A DNA stretch of 64,000 nt from Mesostigma viride (GCA_009746045.1 RPFO01000584.1:1243843-1307842), one strand, 5' to 3'. Shown: positions 9,567 to 22,048, counted from the first letter of the stretch. A program made the numbers and translations. The notes: generated by a model not told the origin, from the letters alone.

Positions 9567-11489
9567 CTAGTCCTATGTGACAAGCACCTAACATGGTGGA
9601 CGTACGGTAGAGCTACGCTAGAGGCGGCAGATCGGCCCCCTTTGAGCCCGCCGCAACATAACTATAAAATGAGCAGATAGCTAAAAAAGTGTATGTGTGT
9701 GTGTGTTTTCCCAATAAACCTTTCTTGTTACCCTCTGTCTCCCTCCATGCAGGTCTTCCTAGAGATAGCCACGCGGCTCCCGCGACCTTAATTCGCATCT
9801 TTCCTCTCAGACAACTACCCTAGCCCTTCCACGGCGTTGGATTGCCATGCGTCCAGGCGTAGTTGTCTCACTTAAAATTAATCAACATTATATTGCTAGT
9901 ACGCTCGATCTGCATTACATGTATTGCAGTGGTATGTACAGTGAGTACAGTCGACACTTTCAAACGGATCAATGGGCATTCTACAGAATTTTCATCCATC
10001 AGCCAGGCCCGCATGAAATAAACCAACCAACCAATCAATCAATATGTCTCTGGCCTGCGCTGGTTGTCTCCTTGATGTGGGGGACTTCAAATTTACGTCT
10101 TATAGAAAATATTATAAATATATTCAAGGGAGCAGTGCGCAGTTGAAAACAAAGCACCCTTGAAGTATCCACCAAATGGATAGCATCCGATGAGACAGGC
10201 CATAACTATAGCCGCCAGAGTTATTACTAACATGTACGCCCTGCACAGCCGGCTTGTGCAGGGCAGTATGCAGATCATTGGTATGAGGCATGATCTGCGT
10301 CTCACATAATATGAGGCATGGCATGTGGGCGTGAGCTCAACACGTGAGGCAGGCACCAGCCTCGGGCACCACGTACAGTGCAGTGACAAACCAAATGGCT
10401 AGATGCCATGCAGCGTCCCCTGCAAAATGGCAAGGGGCGACTAAAACAGGAATAGGAAAGAATGCTGGAACAGCTAGAAAAATCTACATGATAAACAGGG
10501 TAAAGCCCCTGATAAATCCAAGCATGCATATATCATAGCCAGCATGCGATTTCAAGCGCGACTGGCAAGACTTCAACCAGCGCTACAACAGCTATATAGA
10601 GCTAGTTCAGCGAATGCATGGTCACAACTGAGATGCACATGCATGCCCTGGGTTACAATAAAACCACCCAGCACTGGGCAACATCGCAACATTGCACCAT
10701 ACATAGTTCTGGACACCACATGATCAGTCCAGACCATATAGAAGCTACGTATCCTAATTTTTAAGCAATACATAAATCGGAAACTGCTTTCCCCTGCACT
10801 TGGCTTCGGAGGGGTCAGGTTGACCTGGCAGATTTAGATCGGGTCAAACTAGAGATAATAAACAGGGGGGAGGGGGGGGATGCCCAAGCGGGATCCCGAA
10901 AGCCCGCGGTATAGTTTGCATGCCGGCACGTCCCGTATAACCGGCAGCCCCCCAGCAAGTGTTAAGGTATGAACAATTGGATATCTCACAAATAAGTACA
11001 GTGAGCCCGCCAGTGAGGCCCACGTCAAGGCAATTATGAATGCTATGCCGTTCTGTGAATGGGGCCCTGGCGAGCACCGATCGGCTGGCGATCATACGCA
11101 TGTAGTCACCAGGCAGGTATCCACCAACTGCATGCCCGGGCCTGGTTAGGCTAATGTGGTACGGAAGGTAGCTGGGCTGTATACAGCATGCACGAGCCAT
11201 GCTGCATAGGGGGGCGACATCAACCTGGCACAGCACAGGCAGCTGGCAAAACGCACCCGATGGCCACTGCCCGATGCATGGCCATGTCAGCAAACAACCG
11301 CCATGGCCATACGTGCCAGCACCTTATCACCGACCGCAATAATGGCCACGACGCCTCTCAGCATCCGCCGTCGTGGACTTGAGCAAATATTAAAGTTAAG
11401 CCGTTGTGCTGATGGCCCTCACACACACGCACACACACATTCCCGGCGTCGTATAATTGCAGCTAGCATGGGCACAAGGGCGGCTCCCT
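9567..11489. other. Unassigned sequence
   Basis: About 1.9 kb without a supportable gene. Short frames exist on both strands but none has recognisable domains or splice context. There is a G-rich run near 10866-10880 and CA-rich sequence near 11420-11440, inside the 3' flank of the host-like gene that ends at 11490. Confidence 0.5.
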
Positions 11490-14400
11490 CTACCTCTTGT
11501 CCGCACCGCTGCTGGCTGCCGCCCCGCACAGGCACGCCGACGCGGTCCACTGGTGTATGCACCACACCGCCAGCATGACAAGCGCCACGACGTCGCAAGG
11601 GGCGCACTGGCGGATATGCACCTCCTGGCCCACGATGCTGATGTACGCGACCAGGGCGTCGTCAGGTACCACCTGGAGGAACGGCAGCTCGTGGGCGGTG
11701 CCTCCCCGCTGGATGGCCCGGCTCCTGCCTGCGGCCGCAACCCCAGCGGAGACGCCACCTGCACTACTGCTGCCACTTGTCGCGGTTGCGCTGGGCACGT
11801 TGCGGTCCGTGGACCCCGAGAGAGGCTCGGCGCCCGCAAACACCTGCACGGCGCCGGGGCCGGCGCTGTGGAAGTGGAGCGTGGGGAAGGCCGAGTCGGG
11901 GTCTGGGGCGAGCTGCACGCAGGTAATGGTGATGGGTGGTGAAGGCGAGGTTGCATGGCAGGCAACAGGGTTGCAGCCAGGGAGGGGCATCGATGGTACG
12001 CACCGACTTAATTAACTAATTTACGGATTGTACCGTTCATTGTGGGTGATCAAGCGCTGCAACTGCACACGGACGCCATTGATCATGCAAGGTAAATGGG
12101 CATGATCACACATAGGCGACTACAGCGCACACTGGCTCCATAGACAAGCATGTCACATGACCCATGCCACGTGGTGCTGTCCCAACGAACACGTCTGCAA
12201 GCACCCCTCCAAAATCGAACTGAAGATCGTTTCAACCAGGACCTGCATGACAGATGCCAAACTGCCCATGTCACCTACCAGTGAAGCCAGCACAAGCACG
12301 AAACTAAACATGGTCCAAACCATGTGTTAACGCGATCAGCACTACATGTCTAGCGAGGCCTTTGAGTCAAAAGGTTGCAGCACATACATCGTTGCAGAAT
12401 ACACAACATTGCAGCGTACAAAACGTTGCAGCATACAAAACGTTGCAGCATGCAAACAATGCAGCCGCTAGCACGTACCAGCGTCATGGGCGATTGCGGG
12501 GACGACAGCATTATCGGGTCCAGCTCCACTGCGGCGCTCTGGATGTCCTCCGGTAGCACCACCATGGACCCTGAGACATCCATCCCCAGCCCGCCGTGAA
12601 GGTTGCTACTACTAGCCCCCGCCACGTAGCTGCCACTGACACTGCCGCTGGGGCTAGGGTTGCTGCTGCTCCCAAAGCTGAGGTTACCAAATCTCAGCTT
12701 CTGGACAAAGGAGCTTATGCTAATGCGGGGGCCGGGCGTGCAGCCAGGGGTGCCGGCGCGGCTGCTGGGATTATAACAGTTGTTGTACATGCGTGGCAGG
12801 ATGACCATCTTCTGCTGCGTGAGCACGCGGCCACGCCCACCCAGCAGCACCGCGTACCGCTCATGCTGATGCTTGCTGGCGGCCACGTGGCTTATGCTGG
12901 CGCTGCCCCGGTTGGAGGGCTTGCCGACCTGCGGCGGGGGCGGGCTGTACAGGCACGCCACCGCGGACGTCTGCTCGTAGTCCAGCAGGGTGATGGTCAG
13001 GGGGCCCGCGACGCTGCAGGCGTCCTCGCCTCGGTCTCGCTTCAGCTGGCAGCCGACAATGCATATGAAGTGCAGGCGCCGGCCAATAAATTGTGTTCAA
13101 CGCACGGGTGCGCAGGCCGAGCATGTTGCGTGCAAGGGTGGCAGTGCAAAGGTGTGTTTGGGAGGAGGCGATAGTGTGATGGAAGGCTATGATTGGTTTG
13201 TTGGTCAAGCAGTGCTGCGGCATATGAGTCTAGGTTGAAACATTGATTGCTGCAAAGGATTCTCGATTAGGCATCCGACGGTGCTACGAAATGCATGCAT
13301 AAAAGATGACAACAAGACTTGTCGCACTGCACTGCAAACAGGACAGAGACTCCGCCGACATGTGTGTGGGGAAGAGGCCTTGATGAGTGTGACACGTTGA
13401 ACTTCACACAAACAGCATGCATAAAGCCAGCTAGGAATGAGGAAGACACGGACTGCCTATTCGCCAAATGGGTCACACAATCTGCATGATGGTGAACTGT
13501 GGAGAAGAACATGTAAACTACTAGTATACCGCTACATATATACTACTCTGGTAGTAGTAGAACAATTGGTGAGTGTGTGTGGGTCATGCACACCCATGAA
13601 CGCTTTCCAAGGCGTAAGGTCTTCAGGCCAGGAAGACAAGAGTTCATGGTGCTGGCTGTCCTAGTGCGAGCTTGACAATGCGATTGTCCACCGAAATCAT
13701 CCATCCACTACATGCCAAGCAGGTCATGCTATGTTGTCGCACCCGACAGCTGCGTGAATATATACATGGCGAGAGAGGCGTGCTGTGAATGAATTTGTGA
13801 GCTGTGAATCCAGGACCGGCCATCTAGGGGCGCAAGCATTGATCCGCCAAGAAATCCAAATTTTAGCAAATCTGCCCAGTTGCCAACCACACCACCACGC
13901 ACTGTGCACAACAACACCATGCACTGGAGGACTGGAGGTAACATTCAATGACACGCACCCGCGCCATTGAACGCATTGAACGCACCCGCATCATTAGACT
14001 GGAAGTTCTAAGACTAGGAAAAGCTTTCCCCACTTAACTGCCAACGGCGAATAAGACACTTGACTAAGCGTTGTAAGTGCCCAGCTATCAAATTCGCACC
14101 TTGAACCAGCTGCGCCCGCTCTTGTCAACGACGTCGGCATTGCCCACGTCGGTCTCCCAGTTCAAGGGTATGACCAGCGAGGTAGGTGTGTGGGCTACAA
14201 ACTCGTCGCCAAACACGGATTGCCCTGACAAGGATGTCGGCTCGGATCCCACGAGGACGTCACTCATGAACACCTGGCTCTTCACTCCCTGTTCCAAGAG
14301 GTCGTCTAGCTCGCAGCTCCCGACATCATGACCCTGCTGCGGTACAGCTGGTATGCTCAGACCGGCTGCGCCGGCCGGCGACGGGGAGCTGCTGATCATC

Positions 14401-14786
14401 ATAATCATGGGCTCCTCGTCCGAATTGGAGGCCAGGAGAGGAGAAGATGAAAGTTCTGAAGCACTGGTAGCATTTATCATGGCGGCGCCGCTGCCGACAG
14501 GCGGAGGATACAACGCAAAGGATTCGGAGCCCTGAGGCCTGGTGTCGATTCGGGCGGCTATTTCCGGTTCGCTGAGGATGAGCGACGCCAACGTCTTGCT
14601 AAGGACGCTCGGGCTCACCGGGTAACTGGCCGACGTGCTGATGGCGCGGCGAGAGCTGCTTGCAATTTCAAAACCGGTCGTGGGCTGCCGACTTGCTGTC
14701 AACGTAGCAGCTCGTCTCGGGCTCGGTAGACCATGGTAATTGTAACGTTGCTGCGCCATGTTGCACTTAGTTGTGCTAACGTGCAT
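11490..14786 (-). CDS. Hypothetical three-exon host gene
   Basis: Three minus-strand blocks join in one phase. Exon 1 is 14786-14100 (687 nt, ATG at 14786), exon 2 is 13045-12479 (567 nt) and exon 3 is 11912-11490 (423 nt, ends TAG). All three are multiples of three and every junction is phase 0. Donors are AAG|GTGCGA and CTG|GTACGT; acceptors are GCCAG|CTG and GTGCAG|CTC. The 559-residue product is rich in Ser, Ala and Pro. It has an acidic stretch (CELDDLLEQGV) in exon 1 and FVQKLRFGNLSFGSSSNPS in exon 2, with no domain I can name. Exon 1 stays open upstream of the ATG (CEICKP) to an acceptor-like GTGCAG near 14880, so further 5' exons are possible. Intron 1 is 1.05 kb and featureless. Intron 2 holds short CGTTGCAGCATACAAA repeats near 12370-12470. 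Confidence 0.55.
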
Positions 14787-15248
14787 CTTCGACGTAATCG
14801 GCTTGCAGATCTCGCAGTCAATGTGATATTTGCGAACGATTGCACGTAGTGCCAGTGTTGTTTGATTGTGGCTTCTCCTGCACGCAATCAGCTATGCCGC
14901 CCAGTGGTAGAACAGTTCGTAATCTGCAGCATAGGCCGATCGGCGGTCGCGACCTGCATGCAATGCGGGGAAGAAATCAATATCGCTAGCCGTAAAGCGT
15001 TCGACGTAGCTGAATTTTGATGTTTTACTCGTTCAATTTGCATCTAGGCTTGATAATTGAAGATTGCGCCTTTAGTTCGTAACTGAATTACATGAAAATA
15101 TTTGAATCCATGCAGCAACGTTGCATGATCACGTTTGGAAGTGGCGCAGGCGCCGCATGCAAATTTATCGCCGCGGGTTGCTTCGCCAGGATTTCCTTTA
15201 CGGGACGCCAGCCCAGTTGCGGTAACTGCTAACTAGTCTGTTAGCGAA

Positions 15249-15599
15249 ATGGATTATAGGGCGCAAATTGCCAACAAATTAGTTTCGGTTCCTCCTAAAA
15301 TACGGCCACTGCCTGATGCAAGGCGGCCCTGTCGCTTCACGGAACAAAGGGCCAGAAATCTCGTTTGTGAAGCCAGACCATGGGGACAAGTCAGCGTCAA
15401 ATATTTATTGCAATTGACCATAGAAGATTCCGGTGGACGGAAGCTAAGTTTTGAGGCCTAGGAAACTGCTGACGTCGAGTACCATGCAGGCTCCTCTGAG
15501 TCCGCCACGATGAACTCCACTGAACTGTTTCCGCCAACGGCAAGCACTTTTCCCGCGAAAATTAAGGTTATTGCGACCGACGCTGGCAGCCTTGATGAT
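15249..15599 (+). pseudogene. Short hypothetical frame interrupted by one TAG
   Basis: An ATG at 15249 opens 70 codons (starts MDYRAQIANKLVSV, ends GRKLSFEA) and stops at TAG (15459-15461). The same frame then stays open for 46 more codons through FPAKIKVIATDAGSLDD to a TGA at about 15599. It lies divergent to the minus-strand gene, with about 460 bp between the two ATGs, so a shared promoter region is possible. The product is unknown. It may be a pseudogene, a readthrough gene, or a first exon with an unseen splice site. The Mutator-like element begins 250 bases downstream. Confidence 0.3.
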
Positions 15600-15839
15600 T
15601 GATGCATATTTGTTTGTGGCTCAACGAGGTGACAGATGTGCTGCAGTCTGCTGCACAACAGCATCTACTACATCAGCTAGGTGGTCTGCAGTCTTGTCTA
15701 CACTCTGTAGTCTACAGTCGACAATCTTGTCTACCTACTCTTGTGCCTGGGCTTACGGTAGGTGTCTCTGATGATGCAACCGCATATGACGTCACAGTAC
15801 CCGTTGTTGCGCCGCGCCCACGGACTTGGGACTTGGCCT

Positions 15840-15848
15840 GTTGGCCAG
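15840..15848. repeat. Left target site duplication of the Mutator-like element
   Basis: GTTGGCCAG here is repeated exactly at 23954-23962, directly outside the two terminal inverted repeats. Confidence 0.85.
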
Positions 15849-16058
15849 GGAAGCGCATAATTTGGCTCTGATGACACAAACTCTAGTGCGGGGGTGAGTG
15901 CGGGGTTCCGGGACACCACCGCACTAAGTCCGACGCGCCTGCCCAGGCCACGCCGCGCCGGACCGGCACACGAGTTACGCGGGAAAAAAGGGCCTGCCGC
16001 GCCAATTACTGTAGGACTTGGCTAATTTCTTTGTTGACTACAAGCGCAGTCAAGGATG
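15849..16058. repeat. Left terminal inverted repeat (210 bp)
   Basis: Reverse complement of 23744-23953 with no mismatch seen on base-by-base comparison. It is GC-rich in its outer and middle parts and ends with CAAGCGCAGTCAAGGATG. Confidence 0.9.
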
Positions 16059-17350
16059 CAATTGGCATCATTGCATTATTTTTGCCAAGGTGCTGGCAAT
16101 TTACGCTTGAAGGTGGCAAAAATCTGGTTTCTTTGTGATGCAGTAGTGACTATTGCCTGGCAATTGCGCAGCCGGGAAGTTGGGCGACGAGAATGCCATG
16201 GTTGTTCTAAAGTATAATCATCGGACCCTAATTTGTCTAAAGTAGGAGACAAACAGTCTTTGACGTCCCTGGGATCCATAGCAATAAAAATTCTGCTTTC
16301 TCTACTCGCAGTAATGTCGGCACACTTAGTTTCCTCTTCGAATCGATCTTTTGTCTGGCAATCTTTCCCTCTCTCGTTTTTTTCTCCCTCCCTCCCTCCC
16401 TTGCTCGCTCCCTCCCTCCGTCTCATGCGTTCCTCCAACGTCCCGTCCTGTCTTCTTCCCCCCACCCTGCCTTCTCTCGTTAGCTTCCGAGCTTTTTATG
16501 CATTGCCTCTCCATACCTCGCTACCAAGTTTCCAAGTAGACCTTGAAGAGATATACCGGGAAATGCGTCTGGACGCGGTCATCGTGCGCGCCTTTCTCTT
16601 CTGATTTTCTGCGTAAAGCTTGGTAGCACACCTTGTCGGCCCTCGCGGAACTGTCAGCCCGTATCTGGGAACTGGACCACATGTATCTGTTACAGTATCT
16701 TGCTTATTTTGCGTAGGTTGCTAGTGTTGCTGTATCCTTCAAGTTTAGTGTTGCAGAGTGTGACTGACCACTGTATCATTTGGTGATGGGTTTGTTGAAT
16801 GCTGGGTTTGTTCTTGTATGAGTGTTTGTATAGGGATCCTTGTGTCCTAAAGTAGAAAGCTTGTCGTTGATACTGCTTCTTCTTTTTTTGGAGTAGCCCT
16901 TGGGACATGCAGGCAAGGATGGCATTACAAATATCAATGAAATACAGTACCAAGCTTTTTACCACTGACGTGCATTGTAAAATAGGTGCAGGCAACTGCC
17001 GTGCACATGCCGTGCCTGAAAATTGTTGAGCCCATGGTGAGCTTTTTTGCTTATTTGGTAATTACAGCGTCAATACGTTGTCTAATGTCAACCAACGTGG
17101 ATCGACCTGGGCTGAGGTTGTCAGTGTGTGCGTAAATGTAAAGCACACATGTATGGCTCGCATGTTTGGGAGCCGATCCTAGCCGAATCACACTTTGTTG
17201 GCACCCATGCCTGCAGCTAGTGGGGTCTTTGTGGCTAGGTACCTTGGGACAGTGTTGGGGTTGGCTAGCTAGACTACGTGCAAGATGATTCCACCACTGG
17301 CCATCAGTGGCTCGGTCCTTAGAGCAGCCAACATACCAGCATACTCGCGC
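16059..17350. other. Element interior without recognised gene
   Basis: No domain is recognisable. 16370-16480 is a pyrimidine-rich run of CTCCC units. A frame at 16465-16076 (minus) owes its length partly to this run and is not supported as a gene. Confidence 0.4.
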
Positions 17351-17354
17351 ATAT

Positions 17355-17550
17355 TTCAGCTTTAGCACACCCACAGTTTGCCATAGTCCAACGAGCGTTG
17401 AACGCAGCTGTGGCCTGCCTTCGGGCATGAGTGAGGACGCAGGTGTCTTTGCCCCTTTCCCACTGTGCAACTTACAGGGACTGGAAAGCACTCTAGGTGC
17501 TACATGCCCACCCCACCGAGGCATGCTATAATTTATTTAATTTAATTTTA
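17355..17550 (+). repeat. Diverged non-LTR 3' UTR and tail
   Basis: The order of blocks matches the 3' end of the intact element at 58998-59194: CCCACAGTTTGCC, GCAGCTGTGGC, TGCCC(C)TTTC, a CAGGGA block, then an AGCAC-loop-GTGCT hairpin and an A/T tail. Here the hairpin is AGCACTCTAGGTGCT and the tail is TTTATTTAATTTAATTTTA. The second stem uses a different sequence (ATGCC...GGCAT) yet still pairs, which suggests selection for structure. Confidence 0.55.
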
Positions 17551-18566
17551 GAGCAGGAAACATGTTCCTGTCATCCATGAGATAGCGGCCATTGGCATTG
17601 TGAGGATGGATGCACGTCAGATCATATAGTAAGAATTTGGACAATCAAGAATGTGTTTGACGCTCTTTCAACCCAAATTAAGGTTTGACTGATAATTTGG
17701 TCGGGGCTCATTGCTCAACCATTCCAATGGGGATGTATGCTCGTTGACGCAGTCAATCATGACATCTTATGATTATTACTTACGGCAACGTGACGTGTGG
17801 ATCCGCCAATAAATTAGCTATCAAGGTCAACCAGCATCGGTATGCATTATTAAATCAGCAGACGCATGCATGTGTTGAATGTTAGCAACGCATACCTTGT
17901 GTTGGCCGGCCACCTGCAACTTTACTTACTACTGCAACTTTATTACTGACCAGGTAGATGTTGAAGAACCTCACAATCATCCAGTTGTCGCATGGATCCT
18001 AGCTAGCCCACGAGGAAAATTTTCAAGGTGCCCAGTTTTATAGCAGTATGCATATAAGACACATGATACTGCACCACTGCGGCTAGCTTATGACTGTCCC
18101 CATCCCCCCTTCCCCATTCCATCAGGAAATATGCTGACGCTGTCTACGTGTTTATTAATTTATTCATTCATGACTGTGTAACATGGCCAACGTGAAGGCA
18201 GGCCTTTATGATAATGGGCCCTTCAACTCGAGAGCTCCATCCATTGCAGCCCTTGGGCATTTGCAGCTGCCAGCTGATAATGCTCCAATATGAGGGTAGT
18301 CTTGGAATCTTCATGCCGAAAGCTCGGTCACCACCTCCTGCATTAAGAGCAAATAGACAAGCACTGAGTTTAGAACCCTGGACTCAACCACACACAAACA
18401 ATGATTCGTGACAAGCTATGGATGAAAAACTTCAGGAATCTCTTTTTCTATTTGCGTACATATGGGCATTACATGCACATGCACAACCACAATACAATAA
18501 CGGGGGAGAAAAAGGGAAAAGGAAGCCCAGCAGAGAGAGACGCAGTGAGAGGGAGTTCGTTAGGTT

Positions 18567-19686
18567 GGCAGTCGGGCAGTCGGGCAGTTGGGCAGTCGGG
18601 CAGCCGGGCAGTCGGGAAGTCGGGCAGTCGGGCAGTCGGGCAGTCGGGCAGTCGGGCAGTCGGGCAGTCGGGCAGTCGGGCAGTCGGGCAGTCGGGCAGT
18701 CGGGCAGTCGGGCAGTCGGGCAGTCGGGCAGTCGGGCAGTCGGGCAGTCGGGCAGTCGGGCAGTCGGGCAGTCGGGCAGTCGGGCAGTCGGGCAGTCGGG
18801 CAGTCGGGCAGTCGGGCAGTCGGGCAGTCGGACAGTCGGGCAGTCCGGCAGTCGGGCAGTCGGGCAGCACGGCAGTCGGGCAGTCGGGCAGTCCGGCAGT
18901 CGGGCAGTCGGGCAGTCCGGCAGTCGGGCAGTCGGGCAGTCGGGCAGTCGGGCAGTCGGGAAGTCGGGCAGTCGGGCAGTCGGGCAGTCGGGCAGTCGGG
19001 CAGTCAGGCAGTCGGGCAGTCGGGCAGTCGGGCAGTCGGGCAGTCGGGCAGTCGGGCAGTCGAGCAGTCGGGCAGTCGGGCAGTCGGGCAGTCGGGCAGT
19101 CGGGCAGTCGGGCAGTCGGGCAGTCGGGCAGTCGGGCAGTCGGGCAGTCGGGCAGTCGGGCAGTCGGACAGTCGGGCAGTCCGGCAGTCGGGCAGTCGGG
19201 CAGCCCGGCAGTCGGGCAGTCGGGCAGTCCGGCAGTCGGGCAGTCGGGCAGTCCGGCAGTCGGGCAGTCGGGCAGTCGGGCAGTCGGGCAGTCGGGAAGT
19301 CGGGCAGTCGGGAAGTCGGGCAGTCGGGCAGTCGGGCAGTCGGACAGTCGGGCAGTCGGGCAGTCGGGCAGTCGGGCAGTCGGGCAGTCGGGAAGTCGGG
19401 CAGTTGGGCAGTCGGGCAGTCGGGCAGTCGGGCAGTCGGACAGTCGGGCAGTCGGGCAGTCGGGCAGTCGGGCAGTCGGGCAGTCGGGCAGTCGGGCAGT
19501 CGGGCAGTCGGGCAGTCGGGCAGTCGGACAGTCGGGCAGTCGGGCAGTCGGGCAGTCGGGCAGTCGGGCAGTCGGGCAGTCGGGCAGTCGGGCAGTCGGG
19601 CAGTCGGGCAGTCGGGCAGTCGGGCAGTCGGGCAGTCGGACAGTCGGGCAGTCGGGCCGTCGGGCCGTCGGGCAGTCGGGCAGTCG
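18567..19686. repeat. 8-bp minisatellite GGCAGTCG, about 140 units
   Basis: About 1.1 kb of the unit GGCAGTCG with rare variants (GGAAGTCG, GGACAGTC, CCGGCAGT). Because 8 is not a multiple of 3, all three frames cycle through the same 8-codon peptide GQSGSRAV. None of the six frames meets a stop, which creates spurious frames of up to 692 codons. These are not genes. Confidence 0.95.
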
Positions 19687-19782
<96 letters not shown>

Positions 19783-19784
19783 TG
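19686..19784. repeat. (TGCG)n microsatellite
   Basis: About 25 units of TGCG directly follow the 8-bp minisatellite. They read as repeats of CVRA in plus-strand frames. Confidence 0.95.
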
Positions 19785-19826
19785 AATCGCTGTCCGGATC
19801 ATCCTCCTGCACTTCTTGTCCGGCAG

Positions 19827-20753
19827 CTAATGTTGATGATGCACCCCGCGGGGCGGAGGGCACCGCAGCCGGGGCGCATGGCACGGCAGCCGGGGCGGAG
19901 GGCACGGCAGCCGGGGCGCAGGGCACGGCAGCCGGGGCGCAGGGCACGGCAGCCGGGGCGCAGGGCACGGCAGCCGGGGCGGAGGGCACCGCAGCCGGGG
20001 CGGAGGGCACCGCAGCCGGGGCGGAGGGCACGCAGCCGGGGCGCAGGGCACGGCAGCCGGGGCGGAGGGCACGGCAGCCGGGGCGCAGGGCACGGCAGCC
20101 GGGGCGCAGGGCACGGCAGCCGGGGCGCAGGGCACGGCAGCCGGGGCGGAGGGCACGCAGCCGGGGCGGAGGGCACGCAGCCGGGGCGCAGGGCACGCAG
20201 CCAGGGCGGAGGGCACAGCAGCCGGGGCGCAGGGCACGGCAGCCGGGGCGGAGGGCACAGCAGCCGGGGCGCAGGGCACGGCAGCCGGGGCGGAGGGCGC
20301 CGCAGCCGGGGCAGAGGGCACGGCAGCCGGGGCGGCATCCAGTGGGGCGTCCGAAGGCGGGGCGCAAGCTTTTGATGTCTTTTGTGCATTGCTCTCGTTT
20401 CGTCTACAACGAGGCTTGCAGTTTGCCCTTTCGCCCTCGCCGCTCAAATAGTCAGCGGTTCTGTTGGTTGGTAAGCTAGATCGCAAAAGGACCCTTTGCT
20501 TTGGACCTTTATCGCAAAACACCAACACCCAGTTGAGGTCGTGAAAATTTAGGGGCCCATTCTTGAGCTCTTGCTTGTTGGCTTTGTCGAGCGCCTGATT
20601 AGCGAGCTTGGGGGTCTCATATATTTGACCGCAGTCAACATTGGGGTAAGGCTTCAGGGCGTCAATAAATTGGTTAATCTCCGTAGTGCTCAAGGTGCTG
20701 CTCGATATTGAAACGCCACAAACACGGAATACAGCAAAGTACAAAGCATTCAT
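19827..20753 (-). CDS. Hypothetical protein with Ala/Pro repeat tail encoded by the minisatellite
   Basis: An ATG at 20753 opens a frame with a unique N-terminal part of about 140 residues, then an Ala-Pro-Val repeat tail. The unique part reads as ordinary protein ([33 protein letters not shown]). A basic patch with four Cys ([20 protein letters not shown]) precedes the repeats. I do not recognise a family. The frame is inside the Mutator-like element and may be captured host sequence. Units one base short shift frame within the tail, so the true C-terminus is uncertain. Introns in the unique part cannot be excluded. Confidence 0.4.
   Translation of the reverse strand: MNALYFAVFRVCGVSISSSTLSTTEINQFIDALKPYPNVDCGQIYETPKLANQALDKANKQELKNGPLNFHDLNWVLVFCDKGPKQRVLLRSSLPTNRTADYLSGEGERANCKPRCRRNESNAQKTSKACAPPSDAPLDAAPAAVPSAPAAAPSAPAAVPCAPAAVPSAPAAVPCAPAAVPSALAACPAPRLRALRPGCVPSAPAAVPCAPAAVPCAPAAVPCAPAAVPSAPAAVPCAPAACPPPRLRCPPPRLRCPPPRLPCPAPRLPCPAPRLPCPAPRLPCPPPRLPCHAPRLRCPPPRGVHHQH
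19851..20340. repeat. 21-bp minisatellite, about 23 units
   Basis: Units of the form GGGGCGGAGGGCACGGCAGCC, alternating GGAGGGC and GCAGGGC, with several units one base short. A 21-bp period preserves frame. On the minus strand it encodes the seven-residue repeat APAAVPS or APAAVPC as the C-terminal part of the frame starting at 20753. Confidence 0.9.
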
Positions 20754-21312
20754 GTAAGACAATGCGGGACAAATGGGTAACAAATGGGGAGAGTTATATT
20801 AATGAAAAGAGACAACGAACTTGGAAGCATGGCACGCCGAGCCCCCGAGTAAGGTTAAACATTTAGCCACCACGCATTGGGCTTGCCATGAACACCCCAT
20901 GGAGCGCTATGCTAAGGTTTTCTTGCGACCCCATGTTGTGTGTGGCTTGTCAGTAATGTGCTAGTAGGAAAGGACAAGCCACGAGGTTAAGATAAGATTA
21001 CGCCCGGCATAGGGCTGCCAAACGGGCTCATCTACCATAAACGCTGCAATAAGGCTTCTGTAGAATAAAAATCTATTTCCAAGCAAAACCATACCGTAAA
21101 CCAAAACTAGCAGGCCATAAAGACCAATCACAGGCCAATCAACAAAACCCAAAGAACATTCAGCCAAAAGAGTTACATTATGCACTACTACAATATTTGA
21201 TATGGCCTTGGTGAACACCATGAAAGCTAAGGCAACTAAGAGACTGTGCTTGATAAACGACGCAAATCAGAAAAAGGTTGTTCAATGTATTGATGACATG
21301 TAGAGTAAAAAC

Positions 21313-21564
21313 AACACGCGCATACCCAAGCGTACCTTTTCTTGGAGCGTACAGCATCCGCGCACCCCGTGCAGTATAAATGAGAGCCAACGAATTGAAG
21401 TGGTTCAAGGCCGGCCACAAGTGGATTGTCCGGATGGGTGCCCGTGTTGTCACAGCAGCGCCTCCCAGAAATACCTCTGCGAGCACACTTGTAGGAGGCC
21501 TTCCTTTTCCTGGTTGCCTTGTTTGTGCCTTCACAACTGGGCACTGGTGTTGGATTTTGTCTTG
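21313..21564 (-). CDS. Possible cysteine-rich exon
   Basis: An acceptor-like CCAAAACAG at about 21565-21573 precedes a frame (on the minus strand) with KATRKRKASYKCARRG, RRCCDNTGTHPDN and LYCTGCADAVRSKK. It ends at a donor-like AAAAG|GTACGC near 21313. Six Cys in about 80 residues and a basic block suggest a zinc-binding or secreted domain. I do not recognise the family. It lies within the Mutator-like element and could share a gene with the frame at 20753, but no junction can be proved. Confidence 0.3.
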
Positions 21565-21745
21565 AACTTCCCTGTTTTGGGTCAGCAACATAAGAAATTA
21601 AACACGATGTTCAGAAACTAATTACAAGTTACAACATAGTCATGGATTTGGTGGGTGCAATTAGCTGGGGACGCCATAAACATAAGTTGCCATTATGAAG
21701 CTCACTAACTGCCTTATATGCAAATAACTCCATTATCATGGAAAG

Positions 21746-22048
21746 ATGCTTACAACAAGAACATTCCAGACCATGTCGCTACCAAGCATGAGCGAGTTCG
21801 AACGGGAAAATGAGATAACGACATGGAAGGGCAACGTACGTTGGAAAACGGTTGTCCGCCGTGCTGACCAATCGGTGCCGGCGCTGCCGCAGGTGGAGGT
21901 GCTCCAACATGGGAAGGTGGCGGAGAAAGTGGCGGAGAAGGTGGCGGAGAAGGTGGCGGTGGCGGTGGCGGTGGCGGTGGCGGTGGCGGTGGCGGTGGCG
22001 GTGGGGGTGGCGGGGAAGCAGAGAAAGATAATACGTGAGAGTACGTAA
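21746..22048 (+). CDS. Uncertain frame with Val-Ala repeat; GGTGGC minisatellite
   Basis: An ATG at 21746 opens 100 codons. The first 50 look like ordinary protein (SEFERENEITTWKGNVRW) and the rest come from GGTGGC/GGAGAA repeats (about 21914-22012). On the other strand the same repeat encodes a proline run like hydroxyproline-rich cell-wall proteins. Which strand, if either, is coding cannot be told. Confidence 0.25.
   Translation: MLTTRTFQTMSLPSMSEFERENEITTWKGNVRWKTVVRRADQSVPALPQVEVLQHGKVAEKVAEKVAEKVAVAVAVAVAVAVAVAVGVAGKQRKIIREST

Noticed and set aside
15249-15599. TAG read as glutamine (alternative genetic code), also suggested near 47127
   Set aside because: Long intact frames elsewhere have no internal TAG or TAA and end in normal stops; two short open extensions are within chance.
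18567-19686. CRISPR-like regular repeats
   Set aside because: There are no unique spacers between units; it is a simple tandem repeat in a eukaryotic setting.
18401-20479. Very long frames (up to 692 codons) of GQSGSRAV or CPTARLPD repeats
   Set aside because: They arise from an 8-bp repeat that lacks stops in every frame and strand; they are not evidence of a gene.
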